The notes: a model not told the origin generated them from the sequence alone. Numbered from the stretch's first letter, positions 1-9,875 are shown. The stretch: 64,000 nt of DNA from Rivularia sp. PCC 7116 (GCF_000316665.1 NC_019678.1:1364001-1428000), one strand, 5' to 3'. Numbers and translations: made by a program.

Positions 1-867
1 ACCAGAGAAAATCGTAGCTGGTTGCAGCATGAAGTAGTTCACAGCAACGGTGCGGTTCTCGATGATGATTTATTAGCGGATGCTGAAATTCAAAATGCCA
101 TTGACAGACATTCCCAAATAAATAAAACAGTAGCTGTGGTTAATACAGATAGAACCATAGGGGCACGCGTTGCTGGAGTTATTGCTTCTAAATATGGGGA
201 TAACGGTTTCAAAGGACAAATTAACCTTACCTTTACTGGCAGTGTCGGACAAAGTTTTGGTGCTTTCAATCTCCCCCGAATGACTTTGACATTATTGGGA
301 GAAGCCAACGATTACGTGGGTAAGGGAATGAACGGTGGAGAAATTGTCATTAAACCACCAAGCATTGCAACTTACGATCCATCTCAAAACGTGATAATTG
401 GCAATACCTGCCTTTACGGTGCAACTGGTGGAATTTTATTTGCTACAGGTAAAGCTGGCGAGCGTTTTGCGGTACGTAACTCTAAAGGTACGGCTGTAAT
501 TGAAGGAGCCGGGGATCATTGTTGCGAATACATGACTGGTGGTGTAATCGTAGTCTTGGGTGCAGTCGGACGTAACGTTGGTGCTGGAATGACTGGTGGA
601 TTGGGATATTTTCTAGATGAAGATGGTAACTTCCCCGAACTAGTAAATCCAGAAATTGTAAATATTCAAAGAGTAGTTACAGACGCAGGAGAAAAGCAAC
701 TCAAAGATTTGATAACCGCTCATTTGGAACGTACCCAATCGGCTAAAGCGAAAATGATTTTGGATAATTGGCAAGAGTTTTTAGCTAAATTCTGGCAGTT
801 AGTACCTCCTTCTGAAGCTGCTTCTCCCCAAGCCGGTGCTCAACAAAAGCAATTGAGTAAGGTTTAG
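1..867 (+). CDS. gltS: Glutamate synthase large subunit, C-terminal part (probably ferredoxin-dependent GOGAT)
   Basis: The reading frame is open from the first base of the window, so this is the 3' end of a gene that starts upstream; about 288 residues are visible. They form the C-terminal GXGXG beta-helix domain of glutamate synthase: repeated Gly-rich turns such as [17 protein letters not shown] and GVIVVLG at residues about 110-190. The end, with [14 protein letters not shown]-like sequence, resembles ferredoxin-dependent enzymes more than NADPH-GltB, which usually ends in a different basic tail. The enzyme makes two glutamates from glutamine and 2-oxoglutarate and is the second half of the GS-GOGAT ammonium assimilation cycle. 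Two hairpin terminators follow at once. The family is clear; the Fd- versus NADH-dependent choice is inference because the FMN/Fe-S part lies outside the window. Confidence 0.88.
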   Translation, partial: TRENRSWLQHEVVHSNGAVLDDDLLADAEIQNAIDRHSQINKTVAVVNTDRTIGARVAGVIASKYGDNGFKGQINLTFTGSVGQSFGAFNLPRMTLTLLGEANDYVGKGMNGGEIVIKPPSIATYDPSQNVIIGNTCLYGATGGILFATGKAGERFAVRNSKGTAVIEGAGDHCCEYMTGGVIVVLGAVGRNVGAGMTGGLGYFLDEDGNFPELVNPEIVNIQRVVTDAGEKQLKDLITAHLERTQSAKAKMILDNWQEFLAKFWQLVPPSEAASPQAGAQQKQLSKV

Positions 868-921
868 TAGTTAGTGGTTAGTTGTTAGTTAATAACTAAT
901 GGCTAATTACTAATTAATATT
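868..921. repeat. Degenerate heptamer repeats (TTAGTTG/TAACTAA type)
   Basis: Directly after the glutamate synthase stop the DNA reads as variants of GTTAGTT followed by the inverse, AACTAAT. This is the short tandemly repeated repetitive (STRR) style common in heterocystous cyanobacteria. It codes for nothing recognisable. Confidence 0.6.
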
Positions 922-931
922 AAAGTTTATG

Positions 932-966
932 GCGCGGATTCATTCTATGAATTCGCGCATTCTTTT
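932..966 (+). terminator. Rho-independent terminator 1 behind glutamate synthase
   Basis: A 12-bp stem (932-943 with 947-958, including one G-T wobble) closes a 3-base TCT loop and is followed by ATTCTTTTT. It lies 65 bases after the glutamate synthase stop. Confidence 0.8.
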
Positions 967-994
967 TATGATGACTTATGTGATTTTTATTAAT

Positions 995-1025
995 AAGGGT
1001 ACGGCGAATATTGCCGTACCCTTTT
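995..1025 (+). terminator. Rho-independent terminator 2 behind glutamate synthase
   Basis: A perfect 11-bp stem (995-1005 with 1013-1023) with a 7-base loop runs into TTTTATTTA. It is the second hairpin terminator in tandem after the same gene, so read-through toward the convergent deacetylase gene should be low. Confidence 0.85.
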
Positions 1026-1177
1026 ATTTATTAGCCATAAGTAGTTTTAAAGTATGCACATCTTGCGTTACTTGGCTCTATACCCGATTTTTTGCTGAAT
1101 ATCTAGAAAATCAATTAATAGGGATTATTTAGTTAAGCGCTGTTAAAAACTAAGCACTAAATACTAACAACAAATAA

Positions 1178-2128
1178 CTATTTAGTATTTTGCGCTGTAA
1201 CAGTCTTTTTCTGCTTTTCTTGATGCTCTAGTAATTCTGGAATCGTCACAAAACGATAACCTTTCTTTCTCAACTTACTTATCATTGCTGGTAAAGCAGC
1301 AACAGTATTTTTACGGGGACCACCACCATCATGCAACAGTACAATACCACCAGGAGTAGCTTGTCTAACAACTCTACTTACAAGAGTGGGAGGGGAAGGA
1401 AGAGCATAATCAATGGAATCAGCCGACCACATGACCACGGTATAATCTTTACTTTTTGCATAAGCAGCCAAACCATTATGCAACATTCCACCAGGCGGAC
1501 GAAATAGAGTAGTTTTAGTACCTGTGGTTTTATAAATTAGGTCTGCGGTACGGTCAATTTCTACTGCTGCGGCTTGTTTGTTGAAAAAATGGTACCAATG
1601 ATTCCAAGTGTGATTGCCGATAATATGACCTTCGGTTACTATTCGCTTGCCTAGATCGGGATAGTTTTGTAGTACTTGTCCGACAACAAAAAATGTAGCT
1701 TTGATATTATTTTTTTTCAATATATCTAATATCTGGGCAGTATAACTCGGCCAAGGTCCATCATCAAAGGTTAAAGCTATCAATTTATCATTTGCAGCAA
1801 GCTTGGCTTCTTTTATCGTTACACCACGAAAGCTTTTTGGCACGGTATGGAAGACACCTTTAGATATCGCTTCTCGTTCCCAAGTAGCAAGCATTGCACC
1901 TTGAAAATCTTTTATACGAGATAGCGAGACAGATGTGGCTTTGATATTTTCACTTTTTACTTGCTGCCTGCTAGTTGCATTACTAGCATCGCGATTGATT
2001 GGCAGCATAAATCCGAGCGCGAAACTACCACATAAGGCGGTAAGGGCGATTAATATTCCTTGAGGTAAAGCTAACGACTTCTTATTTTCCACCAGACACG
2101 GCTCCTTCACGACCAAACCGCCATTCAC
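1178..2128 (-). CDS. Membrane-anchored polysaccharide deacetylase (NodB domain, CE4)
   Basis: This 316-residue protein has an uncleaved-looking hydrophobic segment at residues about 20-45 and then a NodB homology domain from about 115 to 300. The CE4 motifs are present: LTFDDGPW (catalytic base Asp plus metal Asp), HTWNH (the two metal-binding His), RPPGG, and LLHDGGG near the end. CE4 enzymes remove N- or O-acetyl groups from peptidoglycan or other polysaccharides outside the cytoplasmic membrane. The longest frame begins with GTG and has no evident ribosome binding site; another GTG six codons downstream is an equal choice. It converges on glutamate synthase and has nearly 1 kb of free DNA upstream, so it is probably monocistronic. 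Family certain, substrate unknown. Confidence 0.88.
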   Translation of the reverse strand: MNGGLVVKEPCLVENKKSLALPQGILIALTALCGSFALGFMLPINRDASNATSRQQVKSENIKATSVSLSRIKDFQGAMLATWEREAISKGVFHTVPKSFRGVTIKEAKLAANDKLIALTFDDGPWPSYTAQILDILKKNNIKATFFVVGQVLQNYPDLGKRIVTEGHIIGNHTWNHWYHFFNKQAAAVEIDRTADLIYKTTGTKTTLFRPPGGMLHNGLAAYAKSKDYTVVMWSADSIDYALPSPPTLVSRVVRQATPGGIVLLHDGGGPRKNTVAALPAMISKLRKKGYRFVTIPELLEHQEKQKKTVTAQNTK

Positions 2129-2169
2129 GGATATGACGGTAAGTTATAACACAATTTCTCTATTTCATT

Positions 2170-2218
2170 GTTACCCGTTTAATCTCTGGTAATCCTGAAA
2201 AATTAAACACGGGTTAAC
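2170..2218. repeat. Imperfect inverted repeat upstream of the deacetylase gene
   Basis: GTTACCCGTTTAAT at 2170-2183 pairs with the nearly complementary 2202-2218, with small bulges. It lies 40-90 bases upstream of the GTG start on the deacetylase side. It may be a leader hairpin or a dispersed palindrome; nothing shows which. Confidence 0.4.
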
Positions 2219-2992
2219 AGAAGTTCGCCTTTGGAGGCGGATGGATGCAGACTAACTTGACTCTAAATGGTAGATTTGATTAACGAAATATTTTTACAGC
2301 TAGCAATAAGCAGATACACTACACATTAAGTATAAGTTTAACTATTACCCAGGTTTATTTTACCTTTTAAGAATAATTTGTCCATTTAAAAAAAGGTTAA
2401 AAATTTTTCCTGGCAATACTTACTTCATAAGCTCACCATTTCCACAAGACGCGACTCGGGATAGTTTGGTTTCACCTAGTCGGAAGATAGCGATTAGTCA
2501 AATCTAGATATTCGCAAAGCGATTTACATTTAAAGCTTCTATTATTTATACTACTAACTAAAATACGTGAATACTGTCTGTTGAAGCTTGAAACTAATTA
2601 AATATCTACTGAGTTTTTTATTTGTAAAAAAAAATTTGTACATTTATTTTAAATGGAAAAAAGTTAAAGCAATAACATACTAATAATGACAAATGCGTAA
2701 ATAGATGCAGACAGTATAAACACTGAAGTTACTAATGTATAACAAGATTTTTTCTAGATTCGCATGAAAATATAAATTTATTTAAGCATTTTCAAGTTCT
2801 TGTTCTTGTAATACAAAATACATATCTAATTTTATTTCCTAGAAGAATAAAAGCTAGTTTTCTGTAGTATGGTTATTGCTAAATATATAGCTTTCAATCG
2901 TGTATCAAATTTATTATTTAAATTAGCGAAATGATTGTAAATAAGTTAAGCAGGTTCAATTCAATACAAAAATAACTCACTGAATAAACAAA

Positions 2993-3056
2993 CAAACCCT
3001 GTTTCTTGTAGTCAAAGCATTAATCTGGTTATGAAATCACCAAGAAACCGGGTTTG
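2993..3056. repeat. Inverted repeat of the AAACCCGGTTTCTT type
   Basis: Sixteen-base arms at 2993-3008 and 3041-3056 are complementary except for one G-T type pair. The motif AGAAACCGGGTTT is familiar to me as a common interspersed palindrome in cyanobacterial genomes. It sits 37 bases past the stop of the PIG-V-like gene, so it may act as its terminator. Confidence 0.6.
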
Positions 3057-3092
3057 GGGAGGTTGCTGCAAGATGTTAATAGAATAAACTTT

Positions 3093-4364
3093 TTAAGCCA
3101 CCCATTGATTGTGAGCAAATTGCACGGCTAAACTTGCTAACAAAACCGCGAAAAATCCTGTAATGGCATAGCCCCAAGCACGATAGCGATTAAGACAAAG
3201 CCCCAATGCAAAAGATAGGGAGACAATTCCATAAGCATAGCGCTCCACAGAAGCTGTAAGTCCGGTATTTAGAATTAAAGCGTATGAAAAGAAGCCATAA
3301 CCCACAGCAACCAAAGGAATTTTAGCTCGCGATCGCCACAATAAAGAAAGTCCGCCGAAGACAATAACCATCTTGACTAAGGGAATTTTCCCAAATGGAT
3401 TTCTTTGGGTTAACCACAAAGGTTCGCCTATACCCAACCATAACAATAGCCACAAAAAATAAAATAAACTACGCAGCTTAATGTCAACTAACTTTTGACG
3501 AAAGCGCCATAATAAAAAACCGCTAACAATAATTACTCCAAATAAGACTGGAGAACTTTGGGCAATTTGCATCAACATATTCCACCAACCTTCACGAGCA
3601 AATCCGGTGGATTCTCGCCAACCTTTTTGCACGTGGACAAATGCTAAAGCATCACCAAATTTAATCAGACAATACAGGCTAAAAAGAAAAGCACCGCTAC
3701 CGACAGCTAAGCCAGCGACATAGGCTTTCAAACTTCTGCCTTGTTTCCAAGCAACATATAAAAAAGCTGGAATCAACATAACTCCAGTAATTCTGGTTGC
3801 TGTAGATAAAATTCCCCAAACCGCTGCTGACAAATGCTGTTTTTTGTCGAAAGCTCGCAAAGCAGCGATGCTAAATAATAAAAACAATCCTTCGGTATAA
3901 ATTACGGTTCCATAAAGAGAATAAGGACACCATGCTAAAACAGCAGTACTCCAGCGCGCTACATTTTTACCGTGGCTTTCATTTACCCAAGAATAAAAGA
4001 TAATTAATGCACCTAAAAATGCGACATTATTTATTAAGGTGGCTGCTACCTGAAAAGGCAAGCCAGAGTGCATAATTACACGAGTCAATAAAGGCAATAA
4101 TGGAAAAAAAGCTACAGAATATTGTTTCCCATCATTAATAAATTCGTAGCCAACAGCTACAATTCGATGATACCAAATGCTATCCCATGCGTAGAAAACA
4201 TCCCATCCATAAATAGGAGCTTGGGCATTTTCAGCCACTGGAAGTAGAGGTGCAATTAACAACATTGCAACAATTATTACTATTCGGCTCAAAAGCCACA
4301 TTGCTGTAGCAAAAACTAAGCCATTATTTAGGACATTATTTAAAATATTTTTAGATTGAGTCAT
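3093..4364 (-). CDS. PIG-V/Gpi18-like integral membrane mannosyltransferase (first paralogue)
   Basis: The 423-residue protein is almost entirely transmembrane helices. Near residues 50-65 it carries GWDVFYAWDSIWYHR, followed by SVAFFPLLPLL; the W-D-S-x-x-Y pattern in the first lumenal/periplasmic loop is the signature of PIG-V/Gpi18 (GT-C fold) enzymes, which use polyprenyl-phosphate-linked sugars. A second copy with the same architecture is at 9962-11254. It is the last gene of a minus-strand run with an EmrE-like transporter and a DPM1/ArnC-like GT2, which would make and flip such a lipid-linked donor. The 227-base gap upstream means it may have its own promoter. Acceptor and sugar are unknown. 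Confidence 0.8.
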   Translation of the reverse strand: MTQSKNILNNVLNNGLVFATAMWLLSRIVIIVAMLLIAPLLPVAENAQAPIYGWDVFYAWDSIWYHRIVAVGYEFINDGKQYSVAFFPLLPLLTRVIMHSGLPFQVAATLINNVAFLGALIIFYSWVNESHGKNVARWSTAVLAWCPYSLYGTVIYTEGLFLLFSIAALRAFDKKQHLSAAVWGILSTATRITGVMLIPAFLYVAWKQGRSLKAYVAGLAVGSGAFLFSLYCLIKFGDALAFVHVQKGWRESTGFAREGWWNMLMQIAQSSPVLFGVIIVSGFLLWRFRQKLVDIKLRSLFYFLWLLLWLGIGEPLWLTQRNPFGKIPLVKMVIVFGGLSLLWRSRAKIPLVAVGYGFFSYALILNTGLTASVERYAYGIVSLSFALGLCLNRYRAWGYAITGFFAVLLASLAVQFAHNQWVA

Positions 4365-4591
4365 TGAAAGAAAACTTATTCATGCCTTATTTATGCTTTA
4401 TAAATAAGTAATCATAATTATGTTGAGAGTGCAAATTATAAATTATGATTAATATCAGTTTTGGAAGCTTGCTTGCTATATATTCAGGCAGCAAAACGCT
4501 TTCGCTGCTATTTTATTAATTAAATTGAAATAATCATACCTGCTAAATTAGGAATCTAAAATAAAAAATAAACAAGAAATATTTTTCAAAT

Positions 4592-4960
4592 TTACTTTTG
4601 CCAAACTACTAATATAACTCCACAAACAATCAAACTTAAACCAGCAAGACGCATCAAAGGGATAGATTCTTTAAAAATAAAATAGCCTATTAATACAGAA
4701 AAAACGTAAACTAGAGAAGCAGATGGTCCAGCAACACTTAAATTAACTCTAGTCAGCAAAAGAATATAAACAACAGCACCGATACCATAACAAGCTAAAC
4801 CTATTAATAATTCCGGGGTTGTGATAATACCCAAAATTTGCTTTAAGGCATTTGCTGCATCAACTCTCCCTAATTTCCCCGCACCTATTTTCAAAAATAA
4901 CTGTCCCGTTACGCTTGCAGAAACTGACAAAAGCAGCAAACAAAATTCTTGCCAAGACAT
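4592..4960 (-). CDS. Small four-helix EamA/EmrE-type transporter, ArnE/ArnF-like
   Basis: The 122-residue protein has four predicted helices and the short-DMT layout of EmrE, SugE and the ArnE/ArnF subunits. The sequence LSVAGPSASLVYVFSVLIGYFIFKE in helix 3-4 matches the conserved Pro/Ala/Gly-rich core of the family. The neighbour upstream is a DPM1/ArnC-like glycosyltransferase. In the Arn pathway ArnC attaches a sugar to undecaprenyl phosphate and ArnE/F flips it outward, so flipping of a polyprenyl-phosphate sugar is the most economical role. That role is inferred from context; drug or small-molecule export remains possible. Start ATG is the first in frame. Confidence 0.75.
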   Translation of the reverse strand: MSWQEFCLLLLSVSASVTGQLFLKIGAGKLGRVDAANALKQILGIITTPELLIGLACYGIGAVVYILLLTRVNLSVAGPSASLVYVFSVLIGYFIFKESIPLMRLAGLSLIVCGVILVVWQK

Positions 4961-5094
4961 ATAACTTGTGGATTTTAAATGTTAGATTTTAGATTGATTT
5001 ACAGGTATTGTTTTAATTATCGTGATTTTAAGGAAACAAGGAATAAAGGAAAAAGATAAAACCATCAGATAAGCTTCTTATGCATAAAATTTAA

Positions 5095-5140
5095 TCACTG
5101 TTCACTGTTCACTGTTCACTGCTAACTGTTAACTGCTAAC
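5095..5140. repeat. CTGTTCA heptamer array overlapping the 3' end of the GT2 gene
   Basis: Three to four copies of CTGTTCA followed by CTGCTAA/CTGTTAA variants. On the minus strand the array runs into the GT2 gene and supplies its last codons and TAA stop. Confidence 0.8.
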
Positions 5141-6088
5141 TCTTTCCCTATTTATAACCCCCCGCATTTCCTTTACGGTATAAATAGGACGACCTTTTAC
5201 TTCTTCGTAAATACGACCAATATATTCGCCTAAAATACCAATACAAAATAATTGTACCGACCCTAAGAAAAACAGTGCAATTGTAATTAAAGTGTAGCCA
5301 ATTAAAGGAGAAGCGGGGTCAAATAAACGCCAATATAAAACCAACAATATCATTAATAAGGCAGCCGCTGCTGAAAGCATTCCTAAATAAGTAGCAAGTT
5401 TCAAAGGAACTCTTGAAAAAGAAATAATTCCATTAATAGCTAAAGCCCAAGACTTAGCAAAAGAATACTTTACTTTACCAGCAAAACGCGGGTCTCTTTC
5501 AAATGGTATCGCTGTTTGCCGAAAACCCACCCAAGCGCGCAAACCGCGTATGTAACGATTGCGTTCTGGCATAGCATTGAGAATATCAGCAACCTCCCTA
5601 TCCATGAGGCAGAAATCACCCGTGTCGGGAGGTATATTTACATCAGCCAAACTTCTTAAAATACGATAAAAAGCATAGGCGGTAAATCGTTTTAGAATGC
5701 TTTCTTTCTTACGAGAAAGACGTTGAGCGTAAACAACTTGATAGCCTTGTCGCCATTTATCTACCATTGGTAAAATTAGTTCTGGCGGGTCTTGTAAATC
5801 GGCATCCATTACGACTATAACTTTACCGCTCACATGATTTAAGCCAGCGGTTACAGCTATTTGATGACCAAAGTTACGAGCTAAACTGATGTAATTAACG
5901 CGATAATCACGATTATAAATTTCACGTATTAAATTTAAAGAATTATCCCGGCTACCATCATCAACAAAGATTAATTCTGTCTCACCATCTAGCTGTTTGA
6001 TAACGGCTTCCAAACGACGGTAAAGTTCGGAAATGTTTTCCTGTTCGTTATAAATTGGGATAATTATCGACACTATTGGTTGAGTCAT
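5129..6088 (-). CDS. DPM1/ArnC/GtrB-type polyprenyl-phosphate glycosyltransferase (GT2)
   Basis: The 319-residue protein has an N-terminal GT-A domain (residues about 5-230) and two C-terminal membrane helices (about 232-300), the arrangement of bacterial DPM1-like, GtrB and ArnC enzymes. Visible motifs are SIIIPIYNE at the start, [10 protein letters not shown] for nucleotide binding, [10 protein letters not shown] with the metal-binding DxD, and the RNRYIRGLR segment typical of the family. These enzymes transfer a sugar from UDP or GDP to undecaprenyl phosphate on the inner face of the membrane. It lies 41 bases from the methyltransferase and 168 from the small transporter. Its last residues (VSS) and stop codon come from a heptamer repeat array. 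Sugar identity unknown. Confidence 0.88.
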   Translation of the reverse strand: MTQPIVSIIIPIYNEQENISELYRRLEAVIKQLDGETELIFVDDGSRDNSLNLIREIYNRDYRVNYISLARNFGHQIAVTAGLNHVSGKVIVVMDADLQDPPELILPMVDKWRQGYQVVYAQRLSRKKESILKRFTAYAFYRILRSLADVNIPPDTGDFCLMDREVADILNAMPERNRYIRGLRAWVGFRQTAIPFERDPRFAGKVKYSFAKSWALAINGIISFSRVPLKLATYLGMLSAAAALLMILLVLYWRLFDPASPLIGYTLITIALFFLGSVQLFCIGILGEYIGRIYEEVKGRPIYTVKEMRGVINRERVSS

Positions 6089-6129
6089 TTGGAGTCAATT
6101 TTTAATGACCAATTATCAGTTAGCATTTA

Positions 6130-6870
6130 TTAGCTTGGTTTTCTTGCTAATAACAAAATAGATACGCCAAAAGGTAGAGACAATTTATCAATTAAATAGC
6201 GTTCGCTGGCAAATAACCACTTTAAAAATTTGTTTACTGATTTTGATGGTACAACTAAATCGCTGCTAGTCTGATGTTTGTTTTGTTTTGGTAACAGCTT
6301 TGCTAAACTCCGTACTATTGCAATTAGGGGAAATAGAAAAGTATTAAAGTAACTACTGTAACTTACCTGATATTTTGCTTTTTTTACTAAATTTATTAAA
6401 TTTTTTAATCTATATCGGCGTTTGTGATGGTTAATTTCATCATGCTCGCTCCATAGAAACTGGTAGGCTGGTACCGTAACTAACAAATAACCTCCAGGTT
6501 TGAGTTTATAGTACAAAGCTTCGAGCGCCGATAAATCATCATCAAGATGTTCTATGACATCTAGTATCAAAATTAAGTCATAAGACGAATTGAAAGGAAT
6601 TTTATCTGGTAAATGACCTCGTTTCACCTGAGTTATTTGCCGTTGATTTGCTAGCTGACAAGCAACTTCATCTAATTCCATTGCCGAAACGACACCGTAA
6701 CTAGATAGCATTTGTAAGTTACCGCCGGTACCGCAACCCGCTTCTAAAATTTGAGCATTTTTCGGTAAACTCAATCCACAAATTACTTGCTGTATAATCT
6801 GACGGCGTGCTACAAACCACCAATGTTTATCTTCTACAGATGCATACTGTAGGTAAAAATCTTTTTCCAT
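6130..6870 (-). CDS. Class I SAM-dependent methyltransferase
   Basis: The 246-residue protein has the Rossmann methyltransferase core: motif I ILEAGCGTGGN at residues about 41-51, an acidic residue after strand 2 (AMELDE), and motif IV LILILDVIEHLDD at about 99-111. The sequence EHDEINHHKRRYRLKNL at about 145-160 is typical of the Methyltransf_11/UbiG-like enzymes found in surface-polysaccharide clusters. A hydrophobic stretch at the C-terminus may touch the membrane. It lies 14 bases downstream of a membrane glycosyltransferase gene and 41 upstream of the GT2, so it is very likely in one operon with them and may modify the lipid-linked or final glycan. Substrate not known. Confidence 0.85.
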   Translation of the reverse strand: MEKDFYLQYASVEDKHWWFVARRQIIQQVICGLSLPKNAQILEAGCGTGGNLQMLSSYGVVSAMELDEVACQLANQRQITQVKRGHLPDKIPFNSSYDLILILDVIEHLDDDLSALEALYYKLKPGGYLLVTVPAYQFLWSEHDEINHHKRRYRLKNLINLVKKAKYQVSYSSYFNTFLFPLIAIVRSLAKLLPKQNKHQTSSDLVVPSKSVNKFLKWLFASERYLIDKLSLPFGVSILLLARKPS

Positions 6871-6884
6871 CAGCGCAAATTTTT

Positions 6885-8480
6885 TTATTTACCTTGGCTC
6901 AAATTTACCTTATTCTGACTAATTAAACTAGATAATATATAGTGTTCGTGTTCTTTTAACTCTTTTTTGTTACTGTATGTTTTTGTATAATATTTATTGA
7001 CATAATTCCTAATATCTGGGTCGTTTAGTATGTGAAAATCCATTCTCGCAAGTAGGATTTGTTCGGGACGATATTTCTTTAGAATTGCCAGCATTTCTTG
7101 ATGAGTCAATTTTCCAGAATTAATTCTTTTTGATGATACAACCGCCATTTCTGGGGGAACGGGTAAATTAGCATAAAATGCATAAATAGGACGGTCTGTA
7201 AATACCCAGTTTGTAGAACCTTTGTATTTTATTACTAATTCTAAAAGTTGCAAATCCTTTGGTGGACCTCCTTTTGTAATCGGAGGTGTTGCAAATATTA
7301 AAGATACGAAAATGATACTAATTAAACTAATAATTATCAGTTTGAAGAAATTGATTGATTTAAAAAATGATCTAAGATTACCGTGCCAATTTTGAGATAA
7401 GAAATCAAGCAATGATGCAATGGCATAAGCGGCTAGCCAACATATAGGAATAGAAATTAAATGATAGTGATGGTACCAAATTGGTTTATGAAACAATAAA
7501 ATTAAGAGAGAAGTAGCAAGCCAGGTAATGGGCAATAATCCATTTTTGTTTTTGTTATATATAATTGTTAATATGCCGACAACTGCTAAAAATATATAGT
7601 CACGGTCTTGAGCAGTCATATAATTTAAATAATATAAATTATTGTAATTTTGTATCTCCGTCTTAATAGGTTGATTTAAGTGAGTTTGAACTAATTGCTC
7701 TTGATGGAAAAACTGTCCAAATATTAATGCAATTGTGATATAAGTAAAGCAGAGAATACCCATCCACTGCAATAGAGAATAAAATAAATTTTGTATATTT
7801 TGATGTTTATTATTTTGAGATAAATTAATTTCAAAATTCCATAGATACATCATTATTAAGGGGGTCAAAAATACGGTAAACGCTTTCGTTTGTAACGATA
7901 ATGCAAAAGCAATACCGGAAAAAATTAGATACCCTTTAAGATGATTTTGTTTATATAGTGATATCAGATAAATAGAAAGCATTGCCAGAGATAATGATGG
8001 AAGACCTATCATTACGGAAATACTAAGACGGATATAAAGCCAAGACGTGAATAGTAAAACTGTAGCTAATAAAGCAGGTATGTTACCTAATTCTTGACGT
8101 ATTAATTGATAAAAGCACCATATCAATAATGATGAAAAAAGTAGGGTTAACAGGCGTGCTGCGAATACAGACTGTCCGAATAAATTCAACCAAGATGACA
8201 AAATCACAGTGAAAAGAGGTGGTTGGTCGTTCCATATTTGGCTATAAAAAGCAAACCCCCGCGAATAAAGCAATGCTTTGATTAAATTGAGTCCTTCATC
8301 GTAGTCTAATTCAAAGCTTTTAGTAATTGGTTCAAATCTAATCGCAACAATAAATGTAGCAAAAAGAATGATGCTGAAGAGGGTTAAAAAAAAGTTTTTA
8401 GTTTTGAACATTTGGTAAATAAAAGCAAAAAAGCAAAAAATAGAGGCAAACGAATAATTCAATAAATCATGAACGATCAT
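6885..8480 (-). CDS. GT39/GT83-like integral membrane glycosyltransferase (PMT_2 domain)
   Basis: The 531-residue protein has about eleven hydrophobic helices and a soluble C-terminal part. The first external loop contains ELDYDEGLNLIKA and then WNDQPPLF, the acidic D-E pair and the following Q-P-P-L segment characteristic of dolichyl/polyprenyl-phosphate sugar transferases of the GT39/GT83 (ArnT, PMT) type. The start codon overlaps the stop of the DUF2079 gene by one base (TAATG), so translation of the two is probably coupled. The C-terminal 130 residues (residues about 400-531), with GGPPKDLQLLELV and the following region, resemble the periplasmic domain of such enzymes. It should act outside the inner membrane on a lipid-linked sugar; acceptor unknown. 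Confidence 0.82.
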   Translation of the reverse strand: MIVHDLLNYSFASIFCFFAFIYQMFKTKNFFLTLFSIILFATFIVAIRFEPITKSFELDYDEGLNLIKALLYSRGFAFYSQIWNDQPPLFTVILSSWLNLFGQSVFAARLLTLLFSSLLIWCFYQLIRQELGNIPALLATVLLFTSWLYIRLSISVMIGLPSLSLAMLSIYLISLYKQNHLKGYLIFSGIAFALSLQTKAFTVFLTPLIMMYLWNFEINLSQNNKHQNIQNLFYSLLQWMGILCFTYITIALIFGQFFHQEQLVQTHLNQPIKTEIQNYNNLYYLNYMTAQDRDYIFLAVVGILTIIYNKNKNGLLPITWLATSLLILLFHKPIWYHHYHLISIPICWLAAYAIASLLDFLSQNWHGNLRSFFKSINFFKLIIISLISIIFVSLIFATPPITKGGPPKDLQLLELVIKYKGSTNWVFTDRPIYAFYANLPVPPEMAVVSSKRINSGKLTHQEMLAILKKYRPEQILLARMDFHILNDPDIRNYVNKYYTKTYSNKKELKEHEHYILSSLISQNKVNLSQGK

Positions 8481-9859
8481 TAATTAGTTTTTTTGACAAA
8501 TAAATAAACCTCATCCCGTTCTTGTACTAATTCAAAGAATTGATTGTCTTTCAGTTTATTGACTAAATTAGCGGCAAATTCTGGATTGCGAGTACCATCA
8601 GGATGACGTACATTTAGCAGAATATATTTAAATTGATTGAAATCTGGAACTCCGTCACTCAAATCATCTACAAATTCAATATTTGAACGATGAGTTAAGT
8701 GAGGAACAATGCTATGGGTAGTTAAAACAGCTTCTTTGGTTTCAATTTTGGCTATAGCTTGACGCGTTGCTTGCCAAGTATCGATACTTCTAAAATAGCG
8801 AGACCAAAAAAAGCCATATTTCCCCAATGCTAAAAATGCCACTAATGCCCATATCAAAATATTTTTGGGATTTCGCAGCCAAGATTTGTTCGCAGCTAAA
8901 CTCGAAATTACAGCCAAAATTAAAAACGGCAAGATAGGTAAAGAATATTGGTGAATTAAATCCCGTTGCGTCGTTTTCTCGGAAAGAATATTTATGGCTA
9001 ATGTCGGAACAACACTTATTAAAGGCGCAAGATATTTTGGTCTTAAACCCCAAATTACTGGTGCGATTACTAAGGCTAAATATTCTAAAGTCTTTAAAGA
9101 AAATACTTTACCTAATATCAATCCCGGTCTTAAAAACAAATTCGCGATAATATCTAAAACTGAATCACCCAGATAGCTATAACGCTCGACAGCTGCTGCT
9201 TCTTCATTACTAAAGTTGGGGATAATAACTTGAGTCGCAATCAAAAACCACGCACACCCAGCAATTAAGCCAAATACACCACATACGCGCCGTTTTTCAA
9301 AAATCAACAGCCATAAACCCATCGCGGCTACCGTTAGAGATAACACCGCTTTGCAGCCTAATATAAAAATAGTTCCCGCACAAAAGCAAAGAATCTTATT
9401 CAGCCGCGCTGCTAAAACGACTCCCAAAAATACCGGAATAGCCATCACTTCCGGGTGAAATTCAAACAAATTAACGTTAAAAATCAGCGGGTACAGCAAA
9501 TAAACTGCCGACATAGTAAAGGCTTGATTTTCTTTAAGTCCGGCTTGTTTGCTCAGATAATAAGCAGGAATGGCACCCGAGGCTAAAGAAACAGCTTGGA
9601 CTCCTAACAGCCAATAGGCACTTGGATAAATTTTGTAGAGCAAAGCTAGGGGATAAACAGCCCAAGCTGCATGATTACCCATGTGATGAAAACCCAAAGT
9701 TGAAGGAATAGGCGGTTTTCCTTGACTCATTAGGTAAACAACTTGGTCATAAATACCTAAATCAAAAGCACCCGACTGAAACAGTGAGTGTCGCAAACTG
9801 CTACATAAAAACAGCAATATTGCTGCAACAGCACTCAGATTAATAATTTTTGTTTTCAC
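8480..9859 (-). CDS. DUF2079 polytopic membrane protein
   Basis: The 459-residue protein is a multi-pass membrane protein with FDLGIYDQVVYLMSQGKPP near residues 32-50 and NHAAWAVYPLALLYKIYPS shortly after, the signature region of DUF2079. That family is thought to be GT-C-like, but no activity is established to my knowledge. A conserved acidic FDLGIYDQ in the first loop is compatible with a GT-C catalytic Asp. The start is GTG; the stop codon overlaps the next gene's ATG by one base, which ties it to the GT39-like partner. It belongs to the cluster of membrane glycosyltransferases between 3 and 11.3 kb. Function inferred only as glycan assembly. Confidence 0.8.
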   Translation of the reverse strand: MKTKIINLSAVAAILLFLCSSLRHSLFQSGAFDLGIYDQVVYLMSQGKPPIPSTLGFHHMGNHAAWAVYPLALLYKIYPSAYWLLGVQAVSLASGAIPAYYLSKQAGLKENQAFTMSAVYLLYPLIFNVNLFEFHPEVMAIPVFLGVVLAARLNKILCFCAGTIFILGCKAVLSLTVAAMGLWLLIFEKRRVCGVFGLIAGCAWFLIATQVIIPNFSNEEAAAVERYSYLGDSVLDIIANLFLRPGLILGKVFSLKTLEYLALVIAPVIWGLRPKYLAPLISVVPTLAINILSEKTTQRDLIHQYSLPILPFLILAVISSLAANKSWLRNPKNILIWALVAFLALGKYGFFWSRYFRSIDTWQATRQAIAKIETKEAVLTTHSIVPHLTHRSNIEFVDDLSDGVPDFNQFKYILLNVRHPDGTRNPEFAANLVNKLKDNQFFELVQERDEVYLFVKKTN

Positions 9860-9875
9860 CAGAATTTATCAAAAA

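Larger units (their letters stand above)
2129..3092. other. Intergenic region of about 960 bases
   Basis: No coding frame that I believe. It holds two inverted repeats, listed separately at 2170-2218 and 2993-3056, and a short GC-richer hairpin near 2225-2240 (CGCCTTTGGAGGCG). The rest is AT-rich and featureless to me. The deacetylase promoter must lie at its left end. Confidence 0.5.

Noticed and set aside
929-1132. 67-codon plus-strand frame after glutamate synthase
   Set aside because: Its start codon lies in a terminator hairpin and the frame runs through a second terminator; no domain or ribosome binding site.
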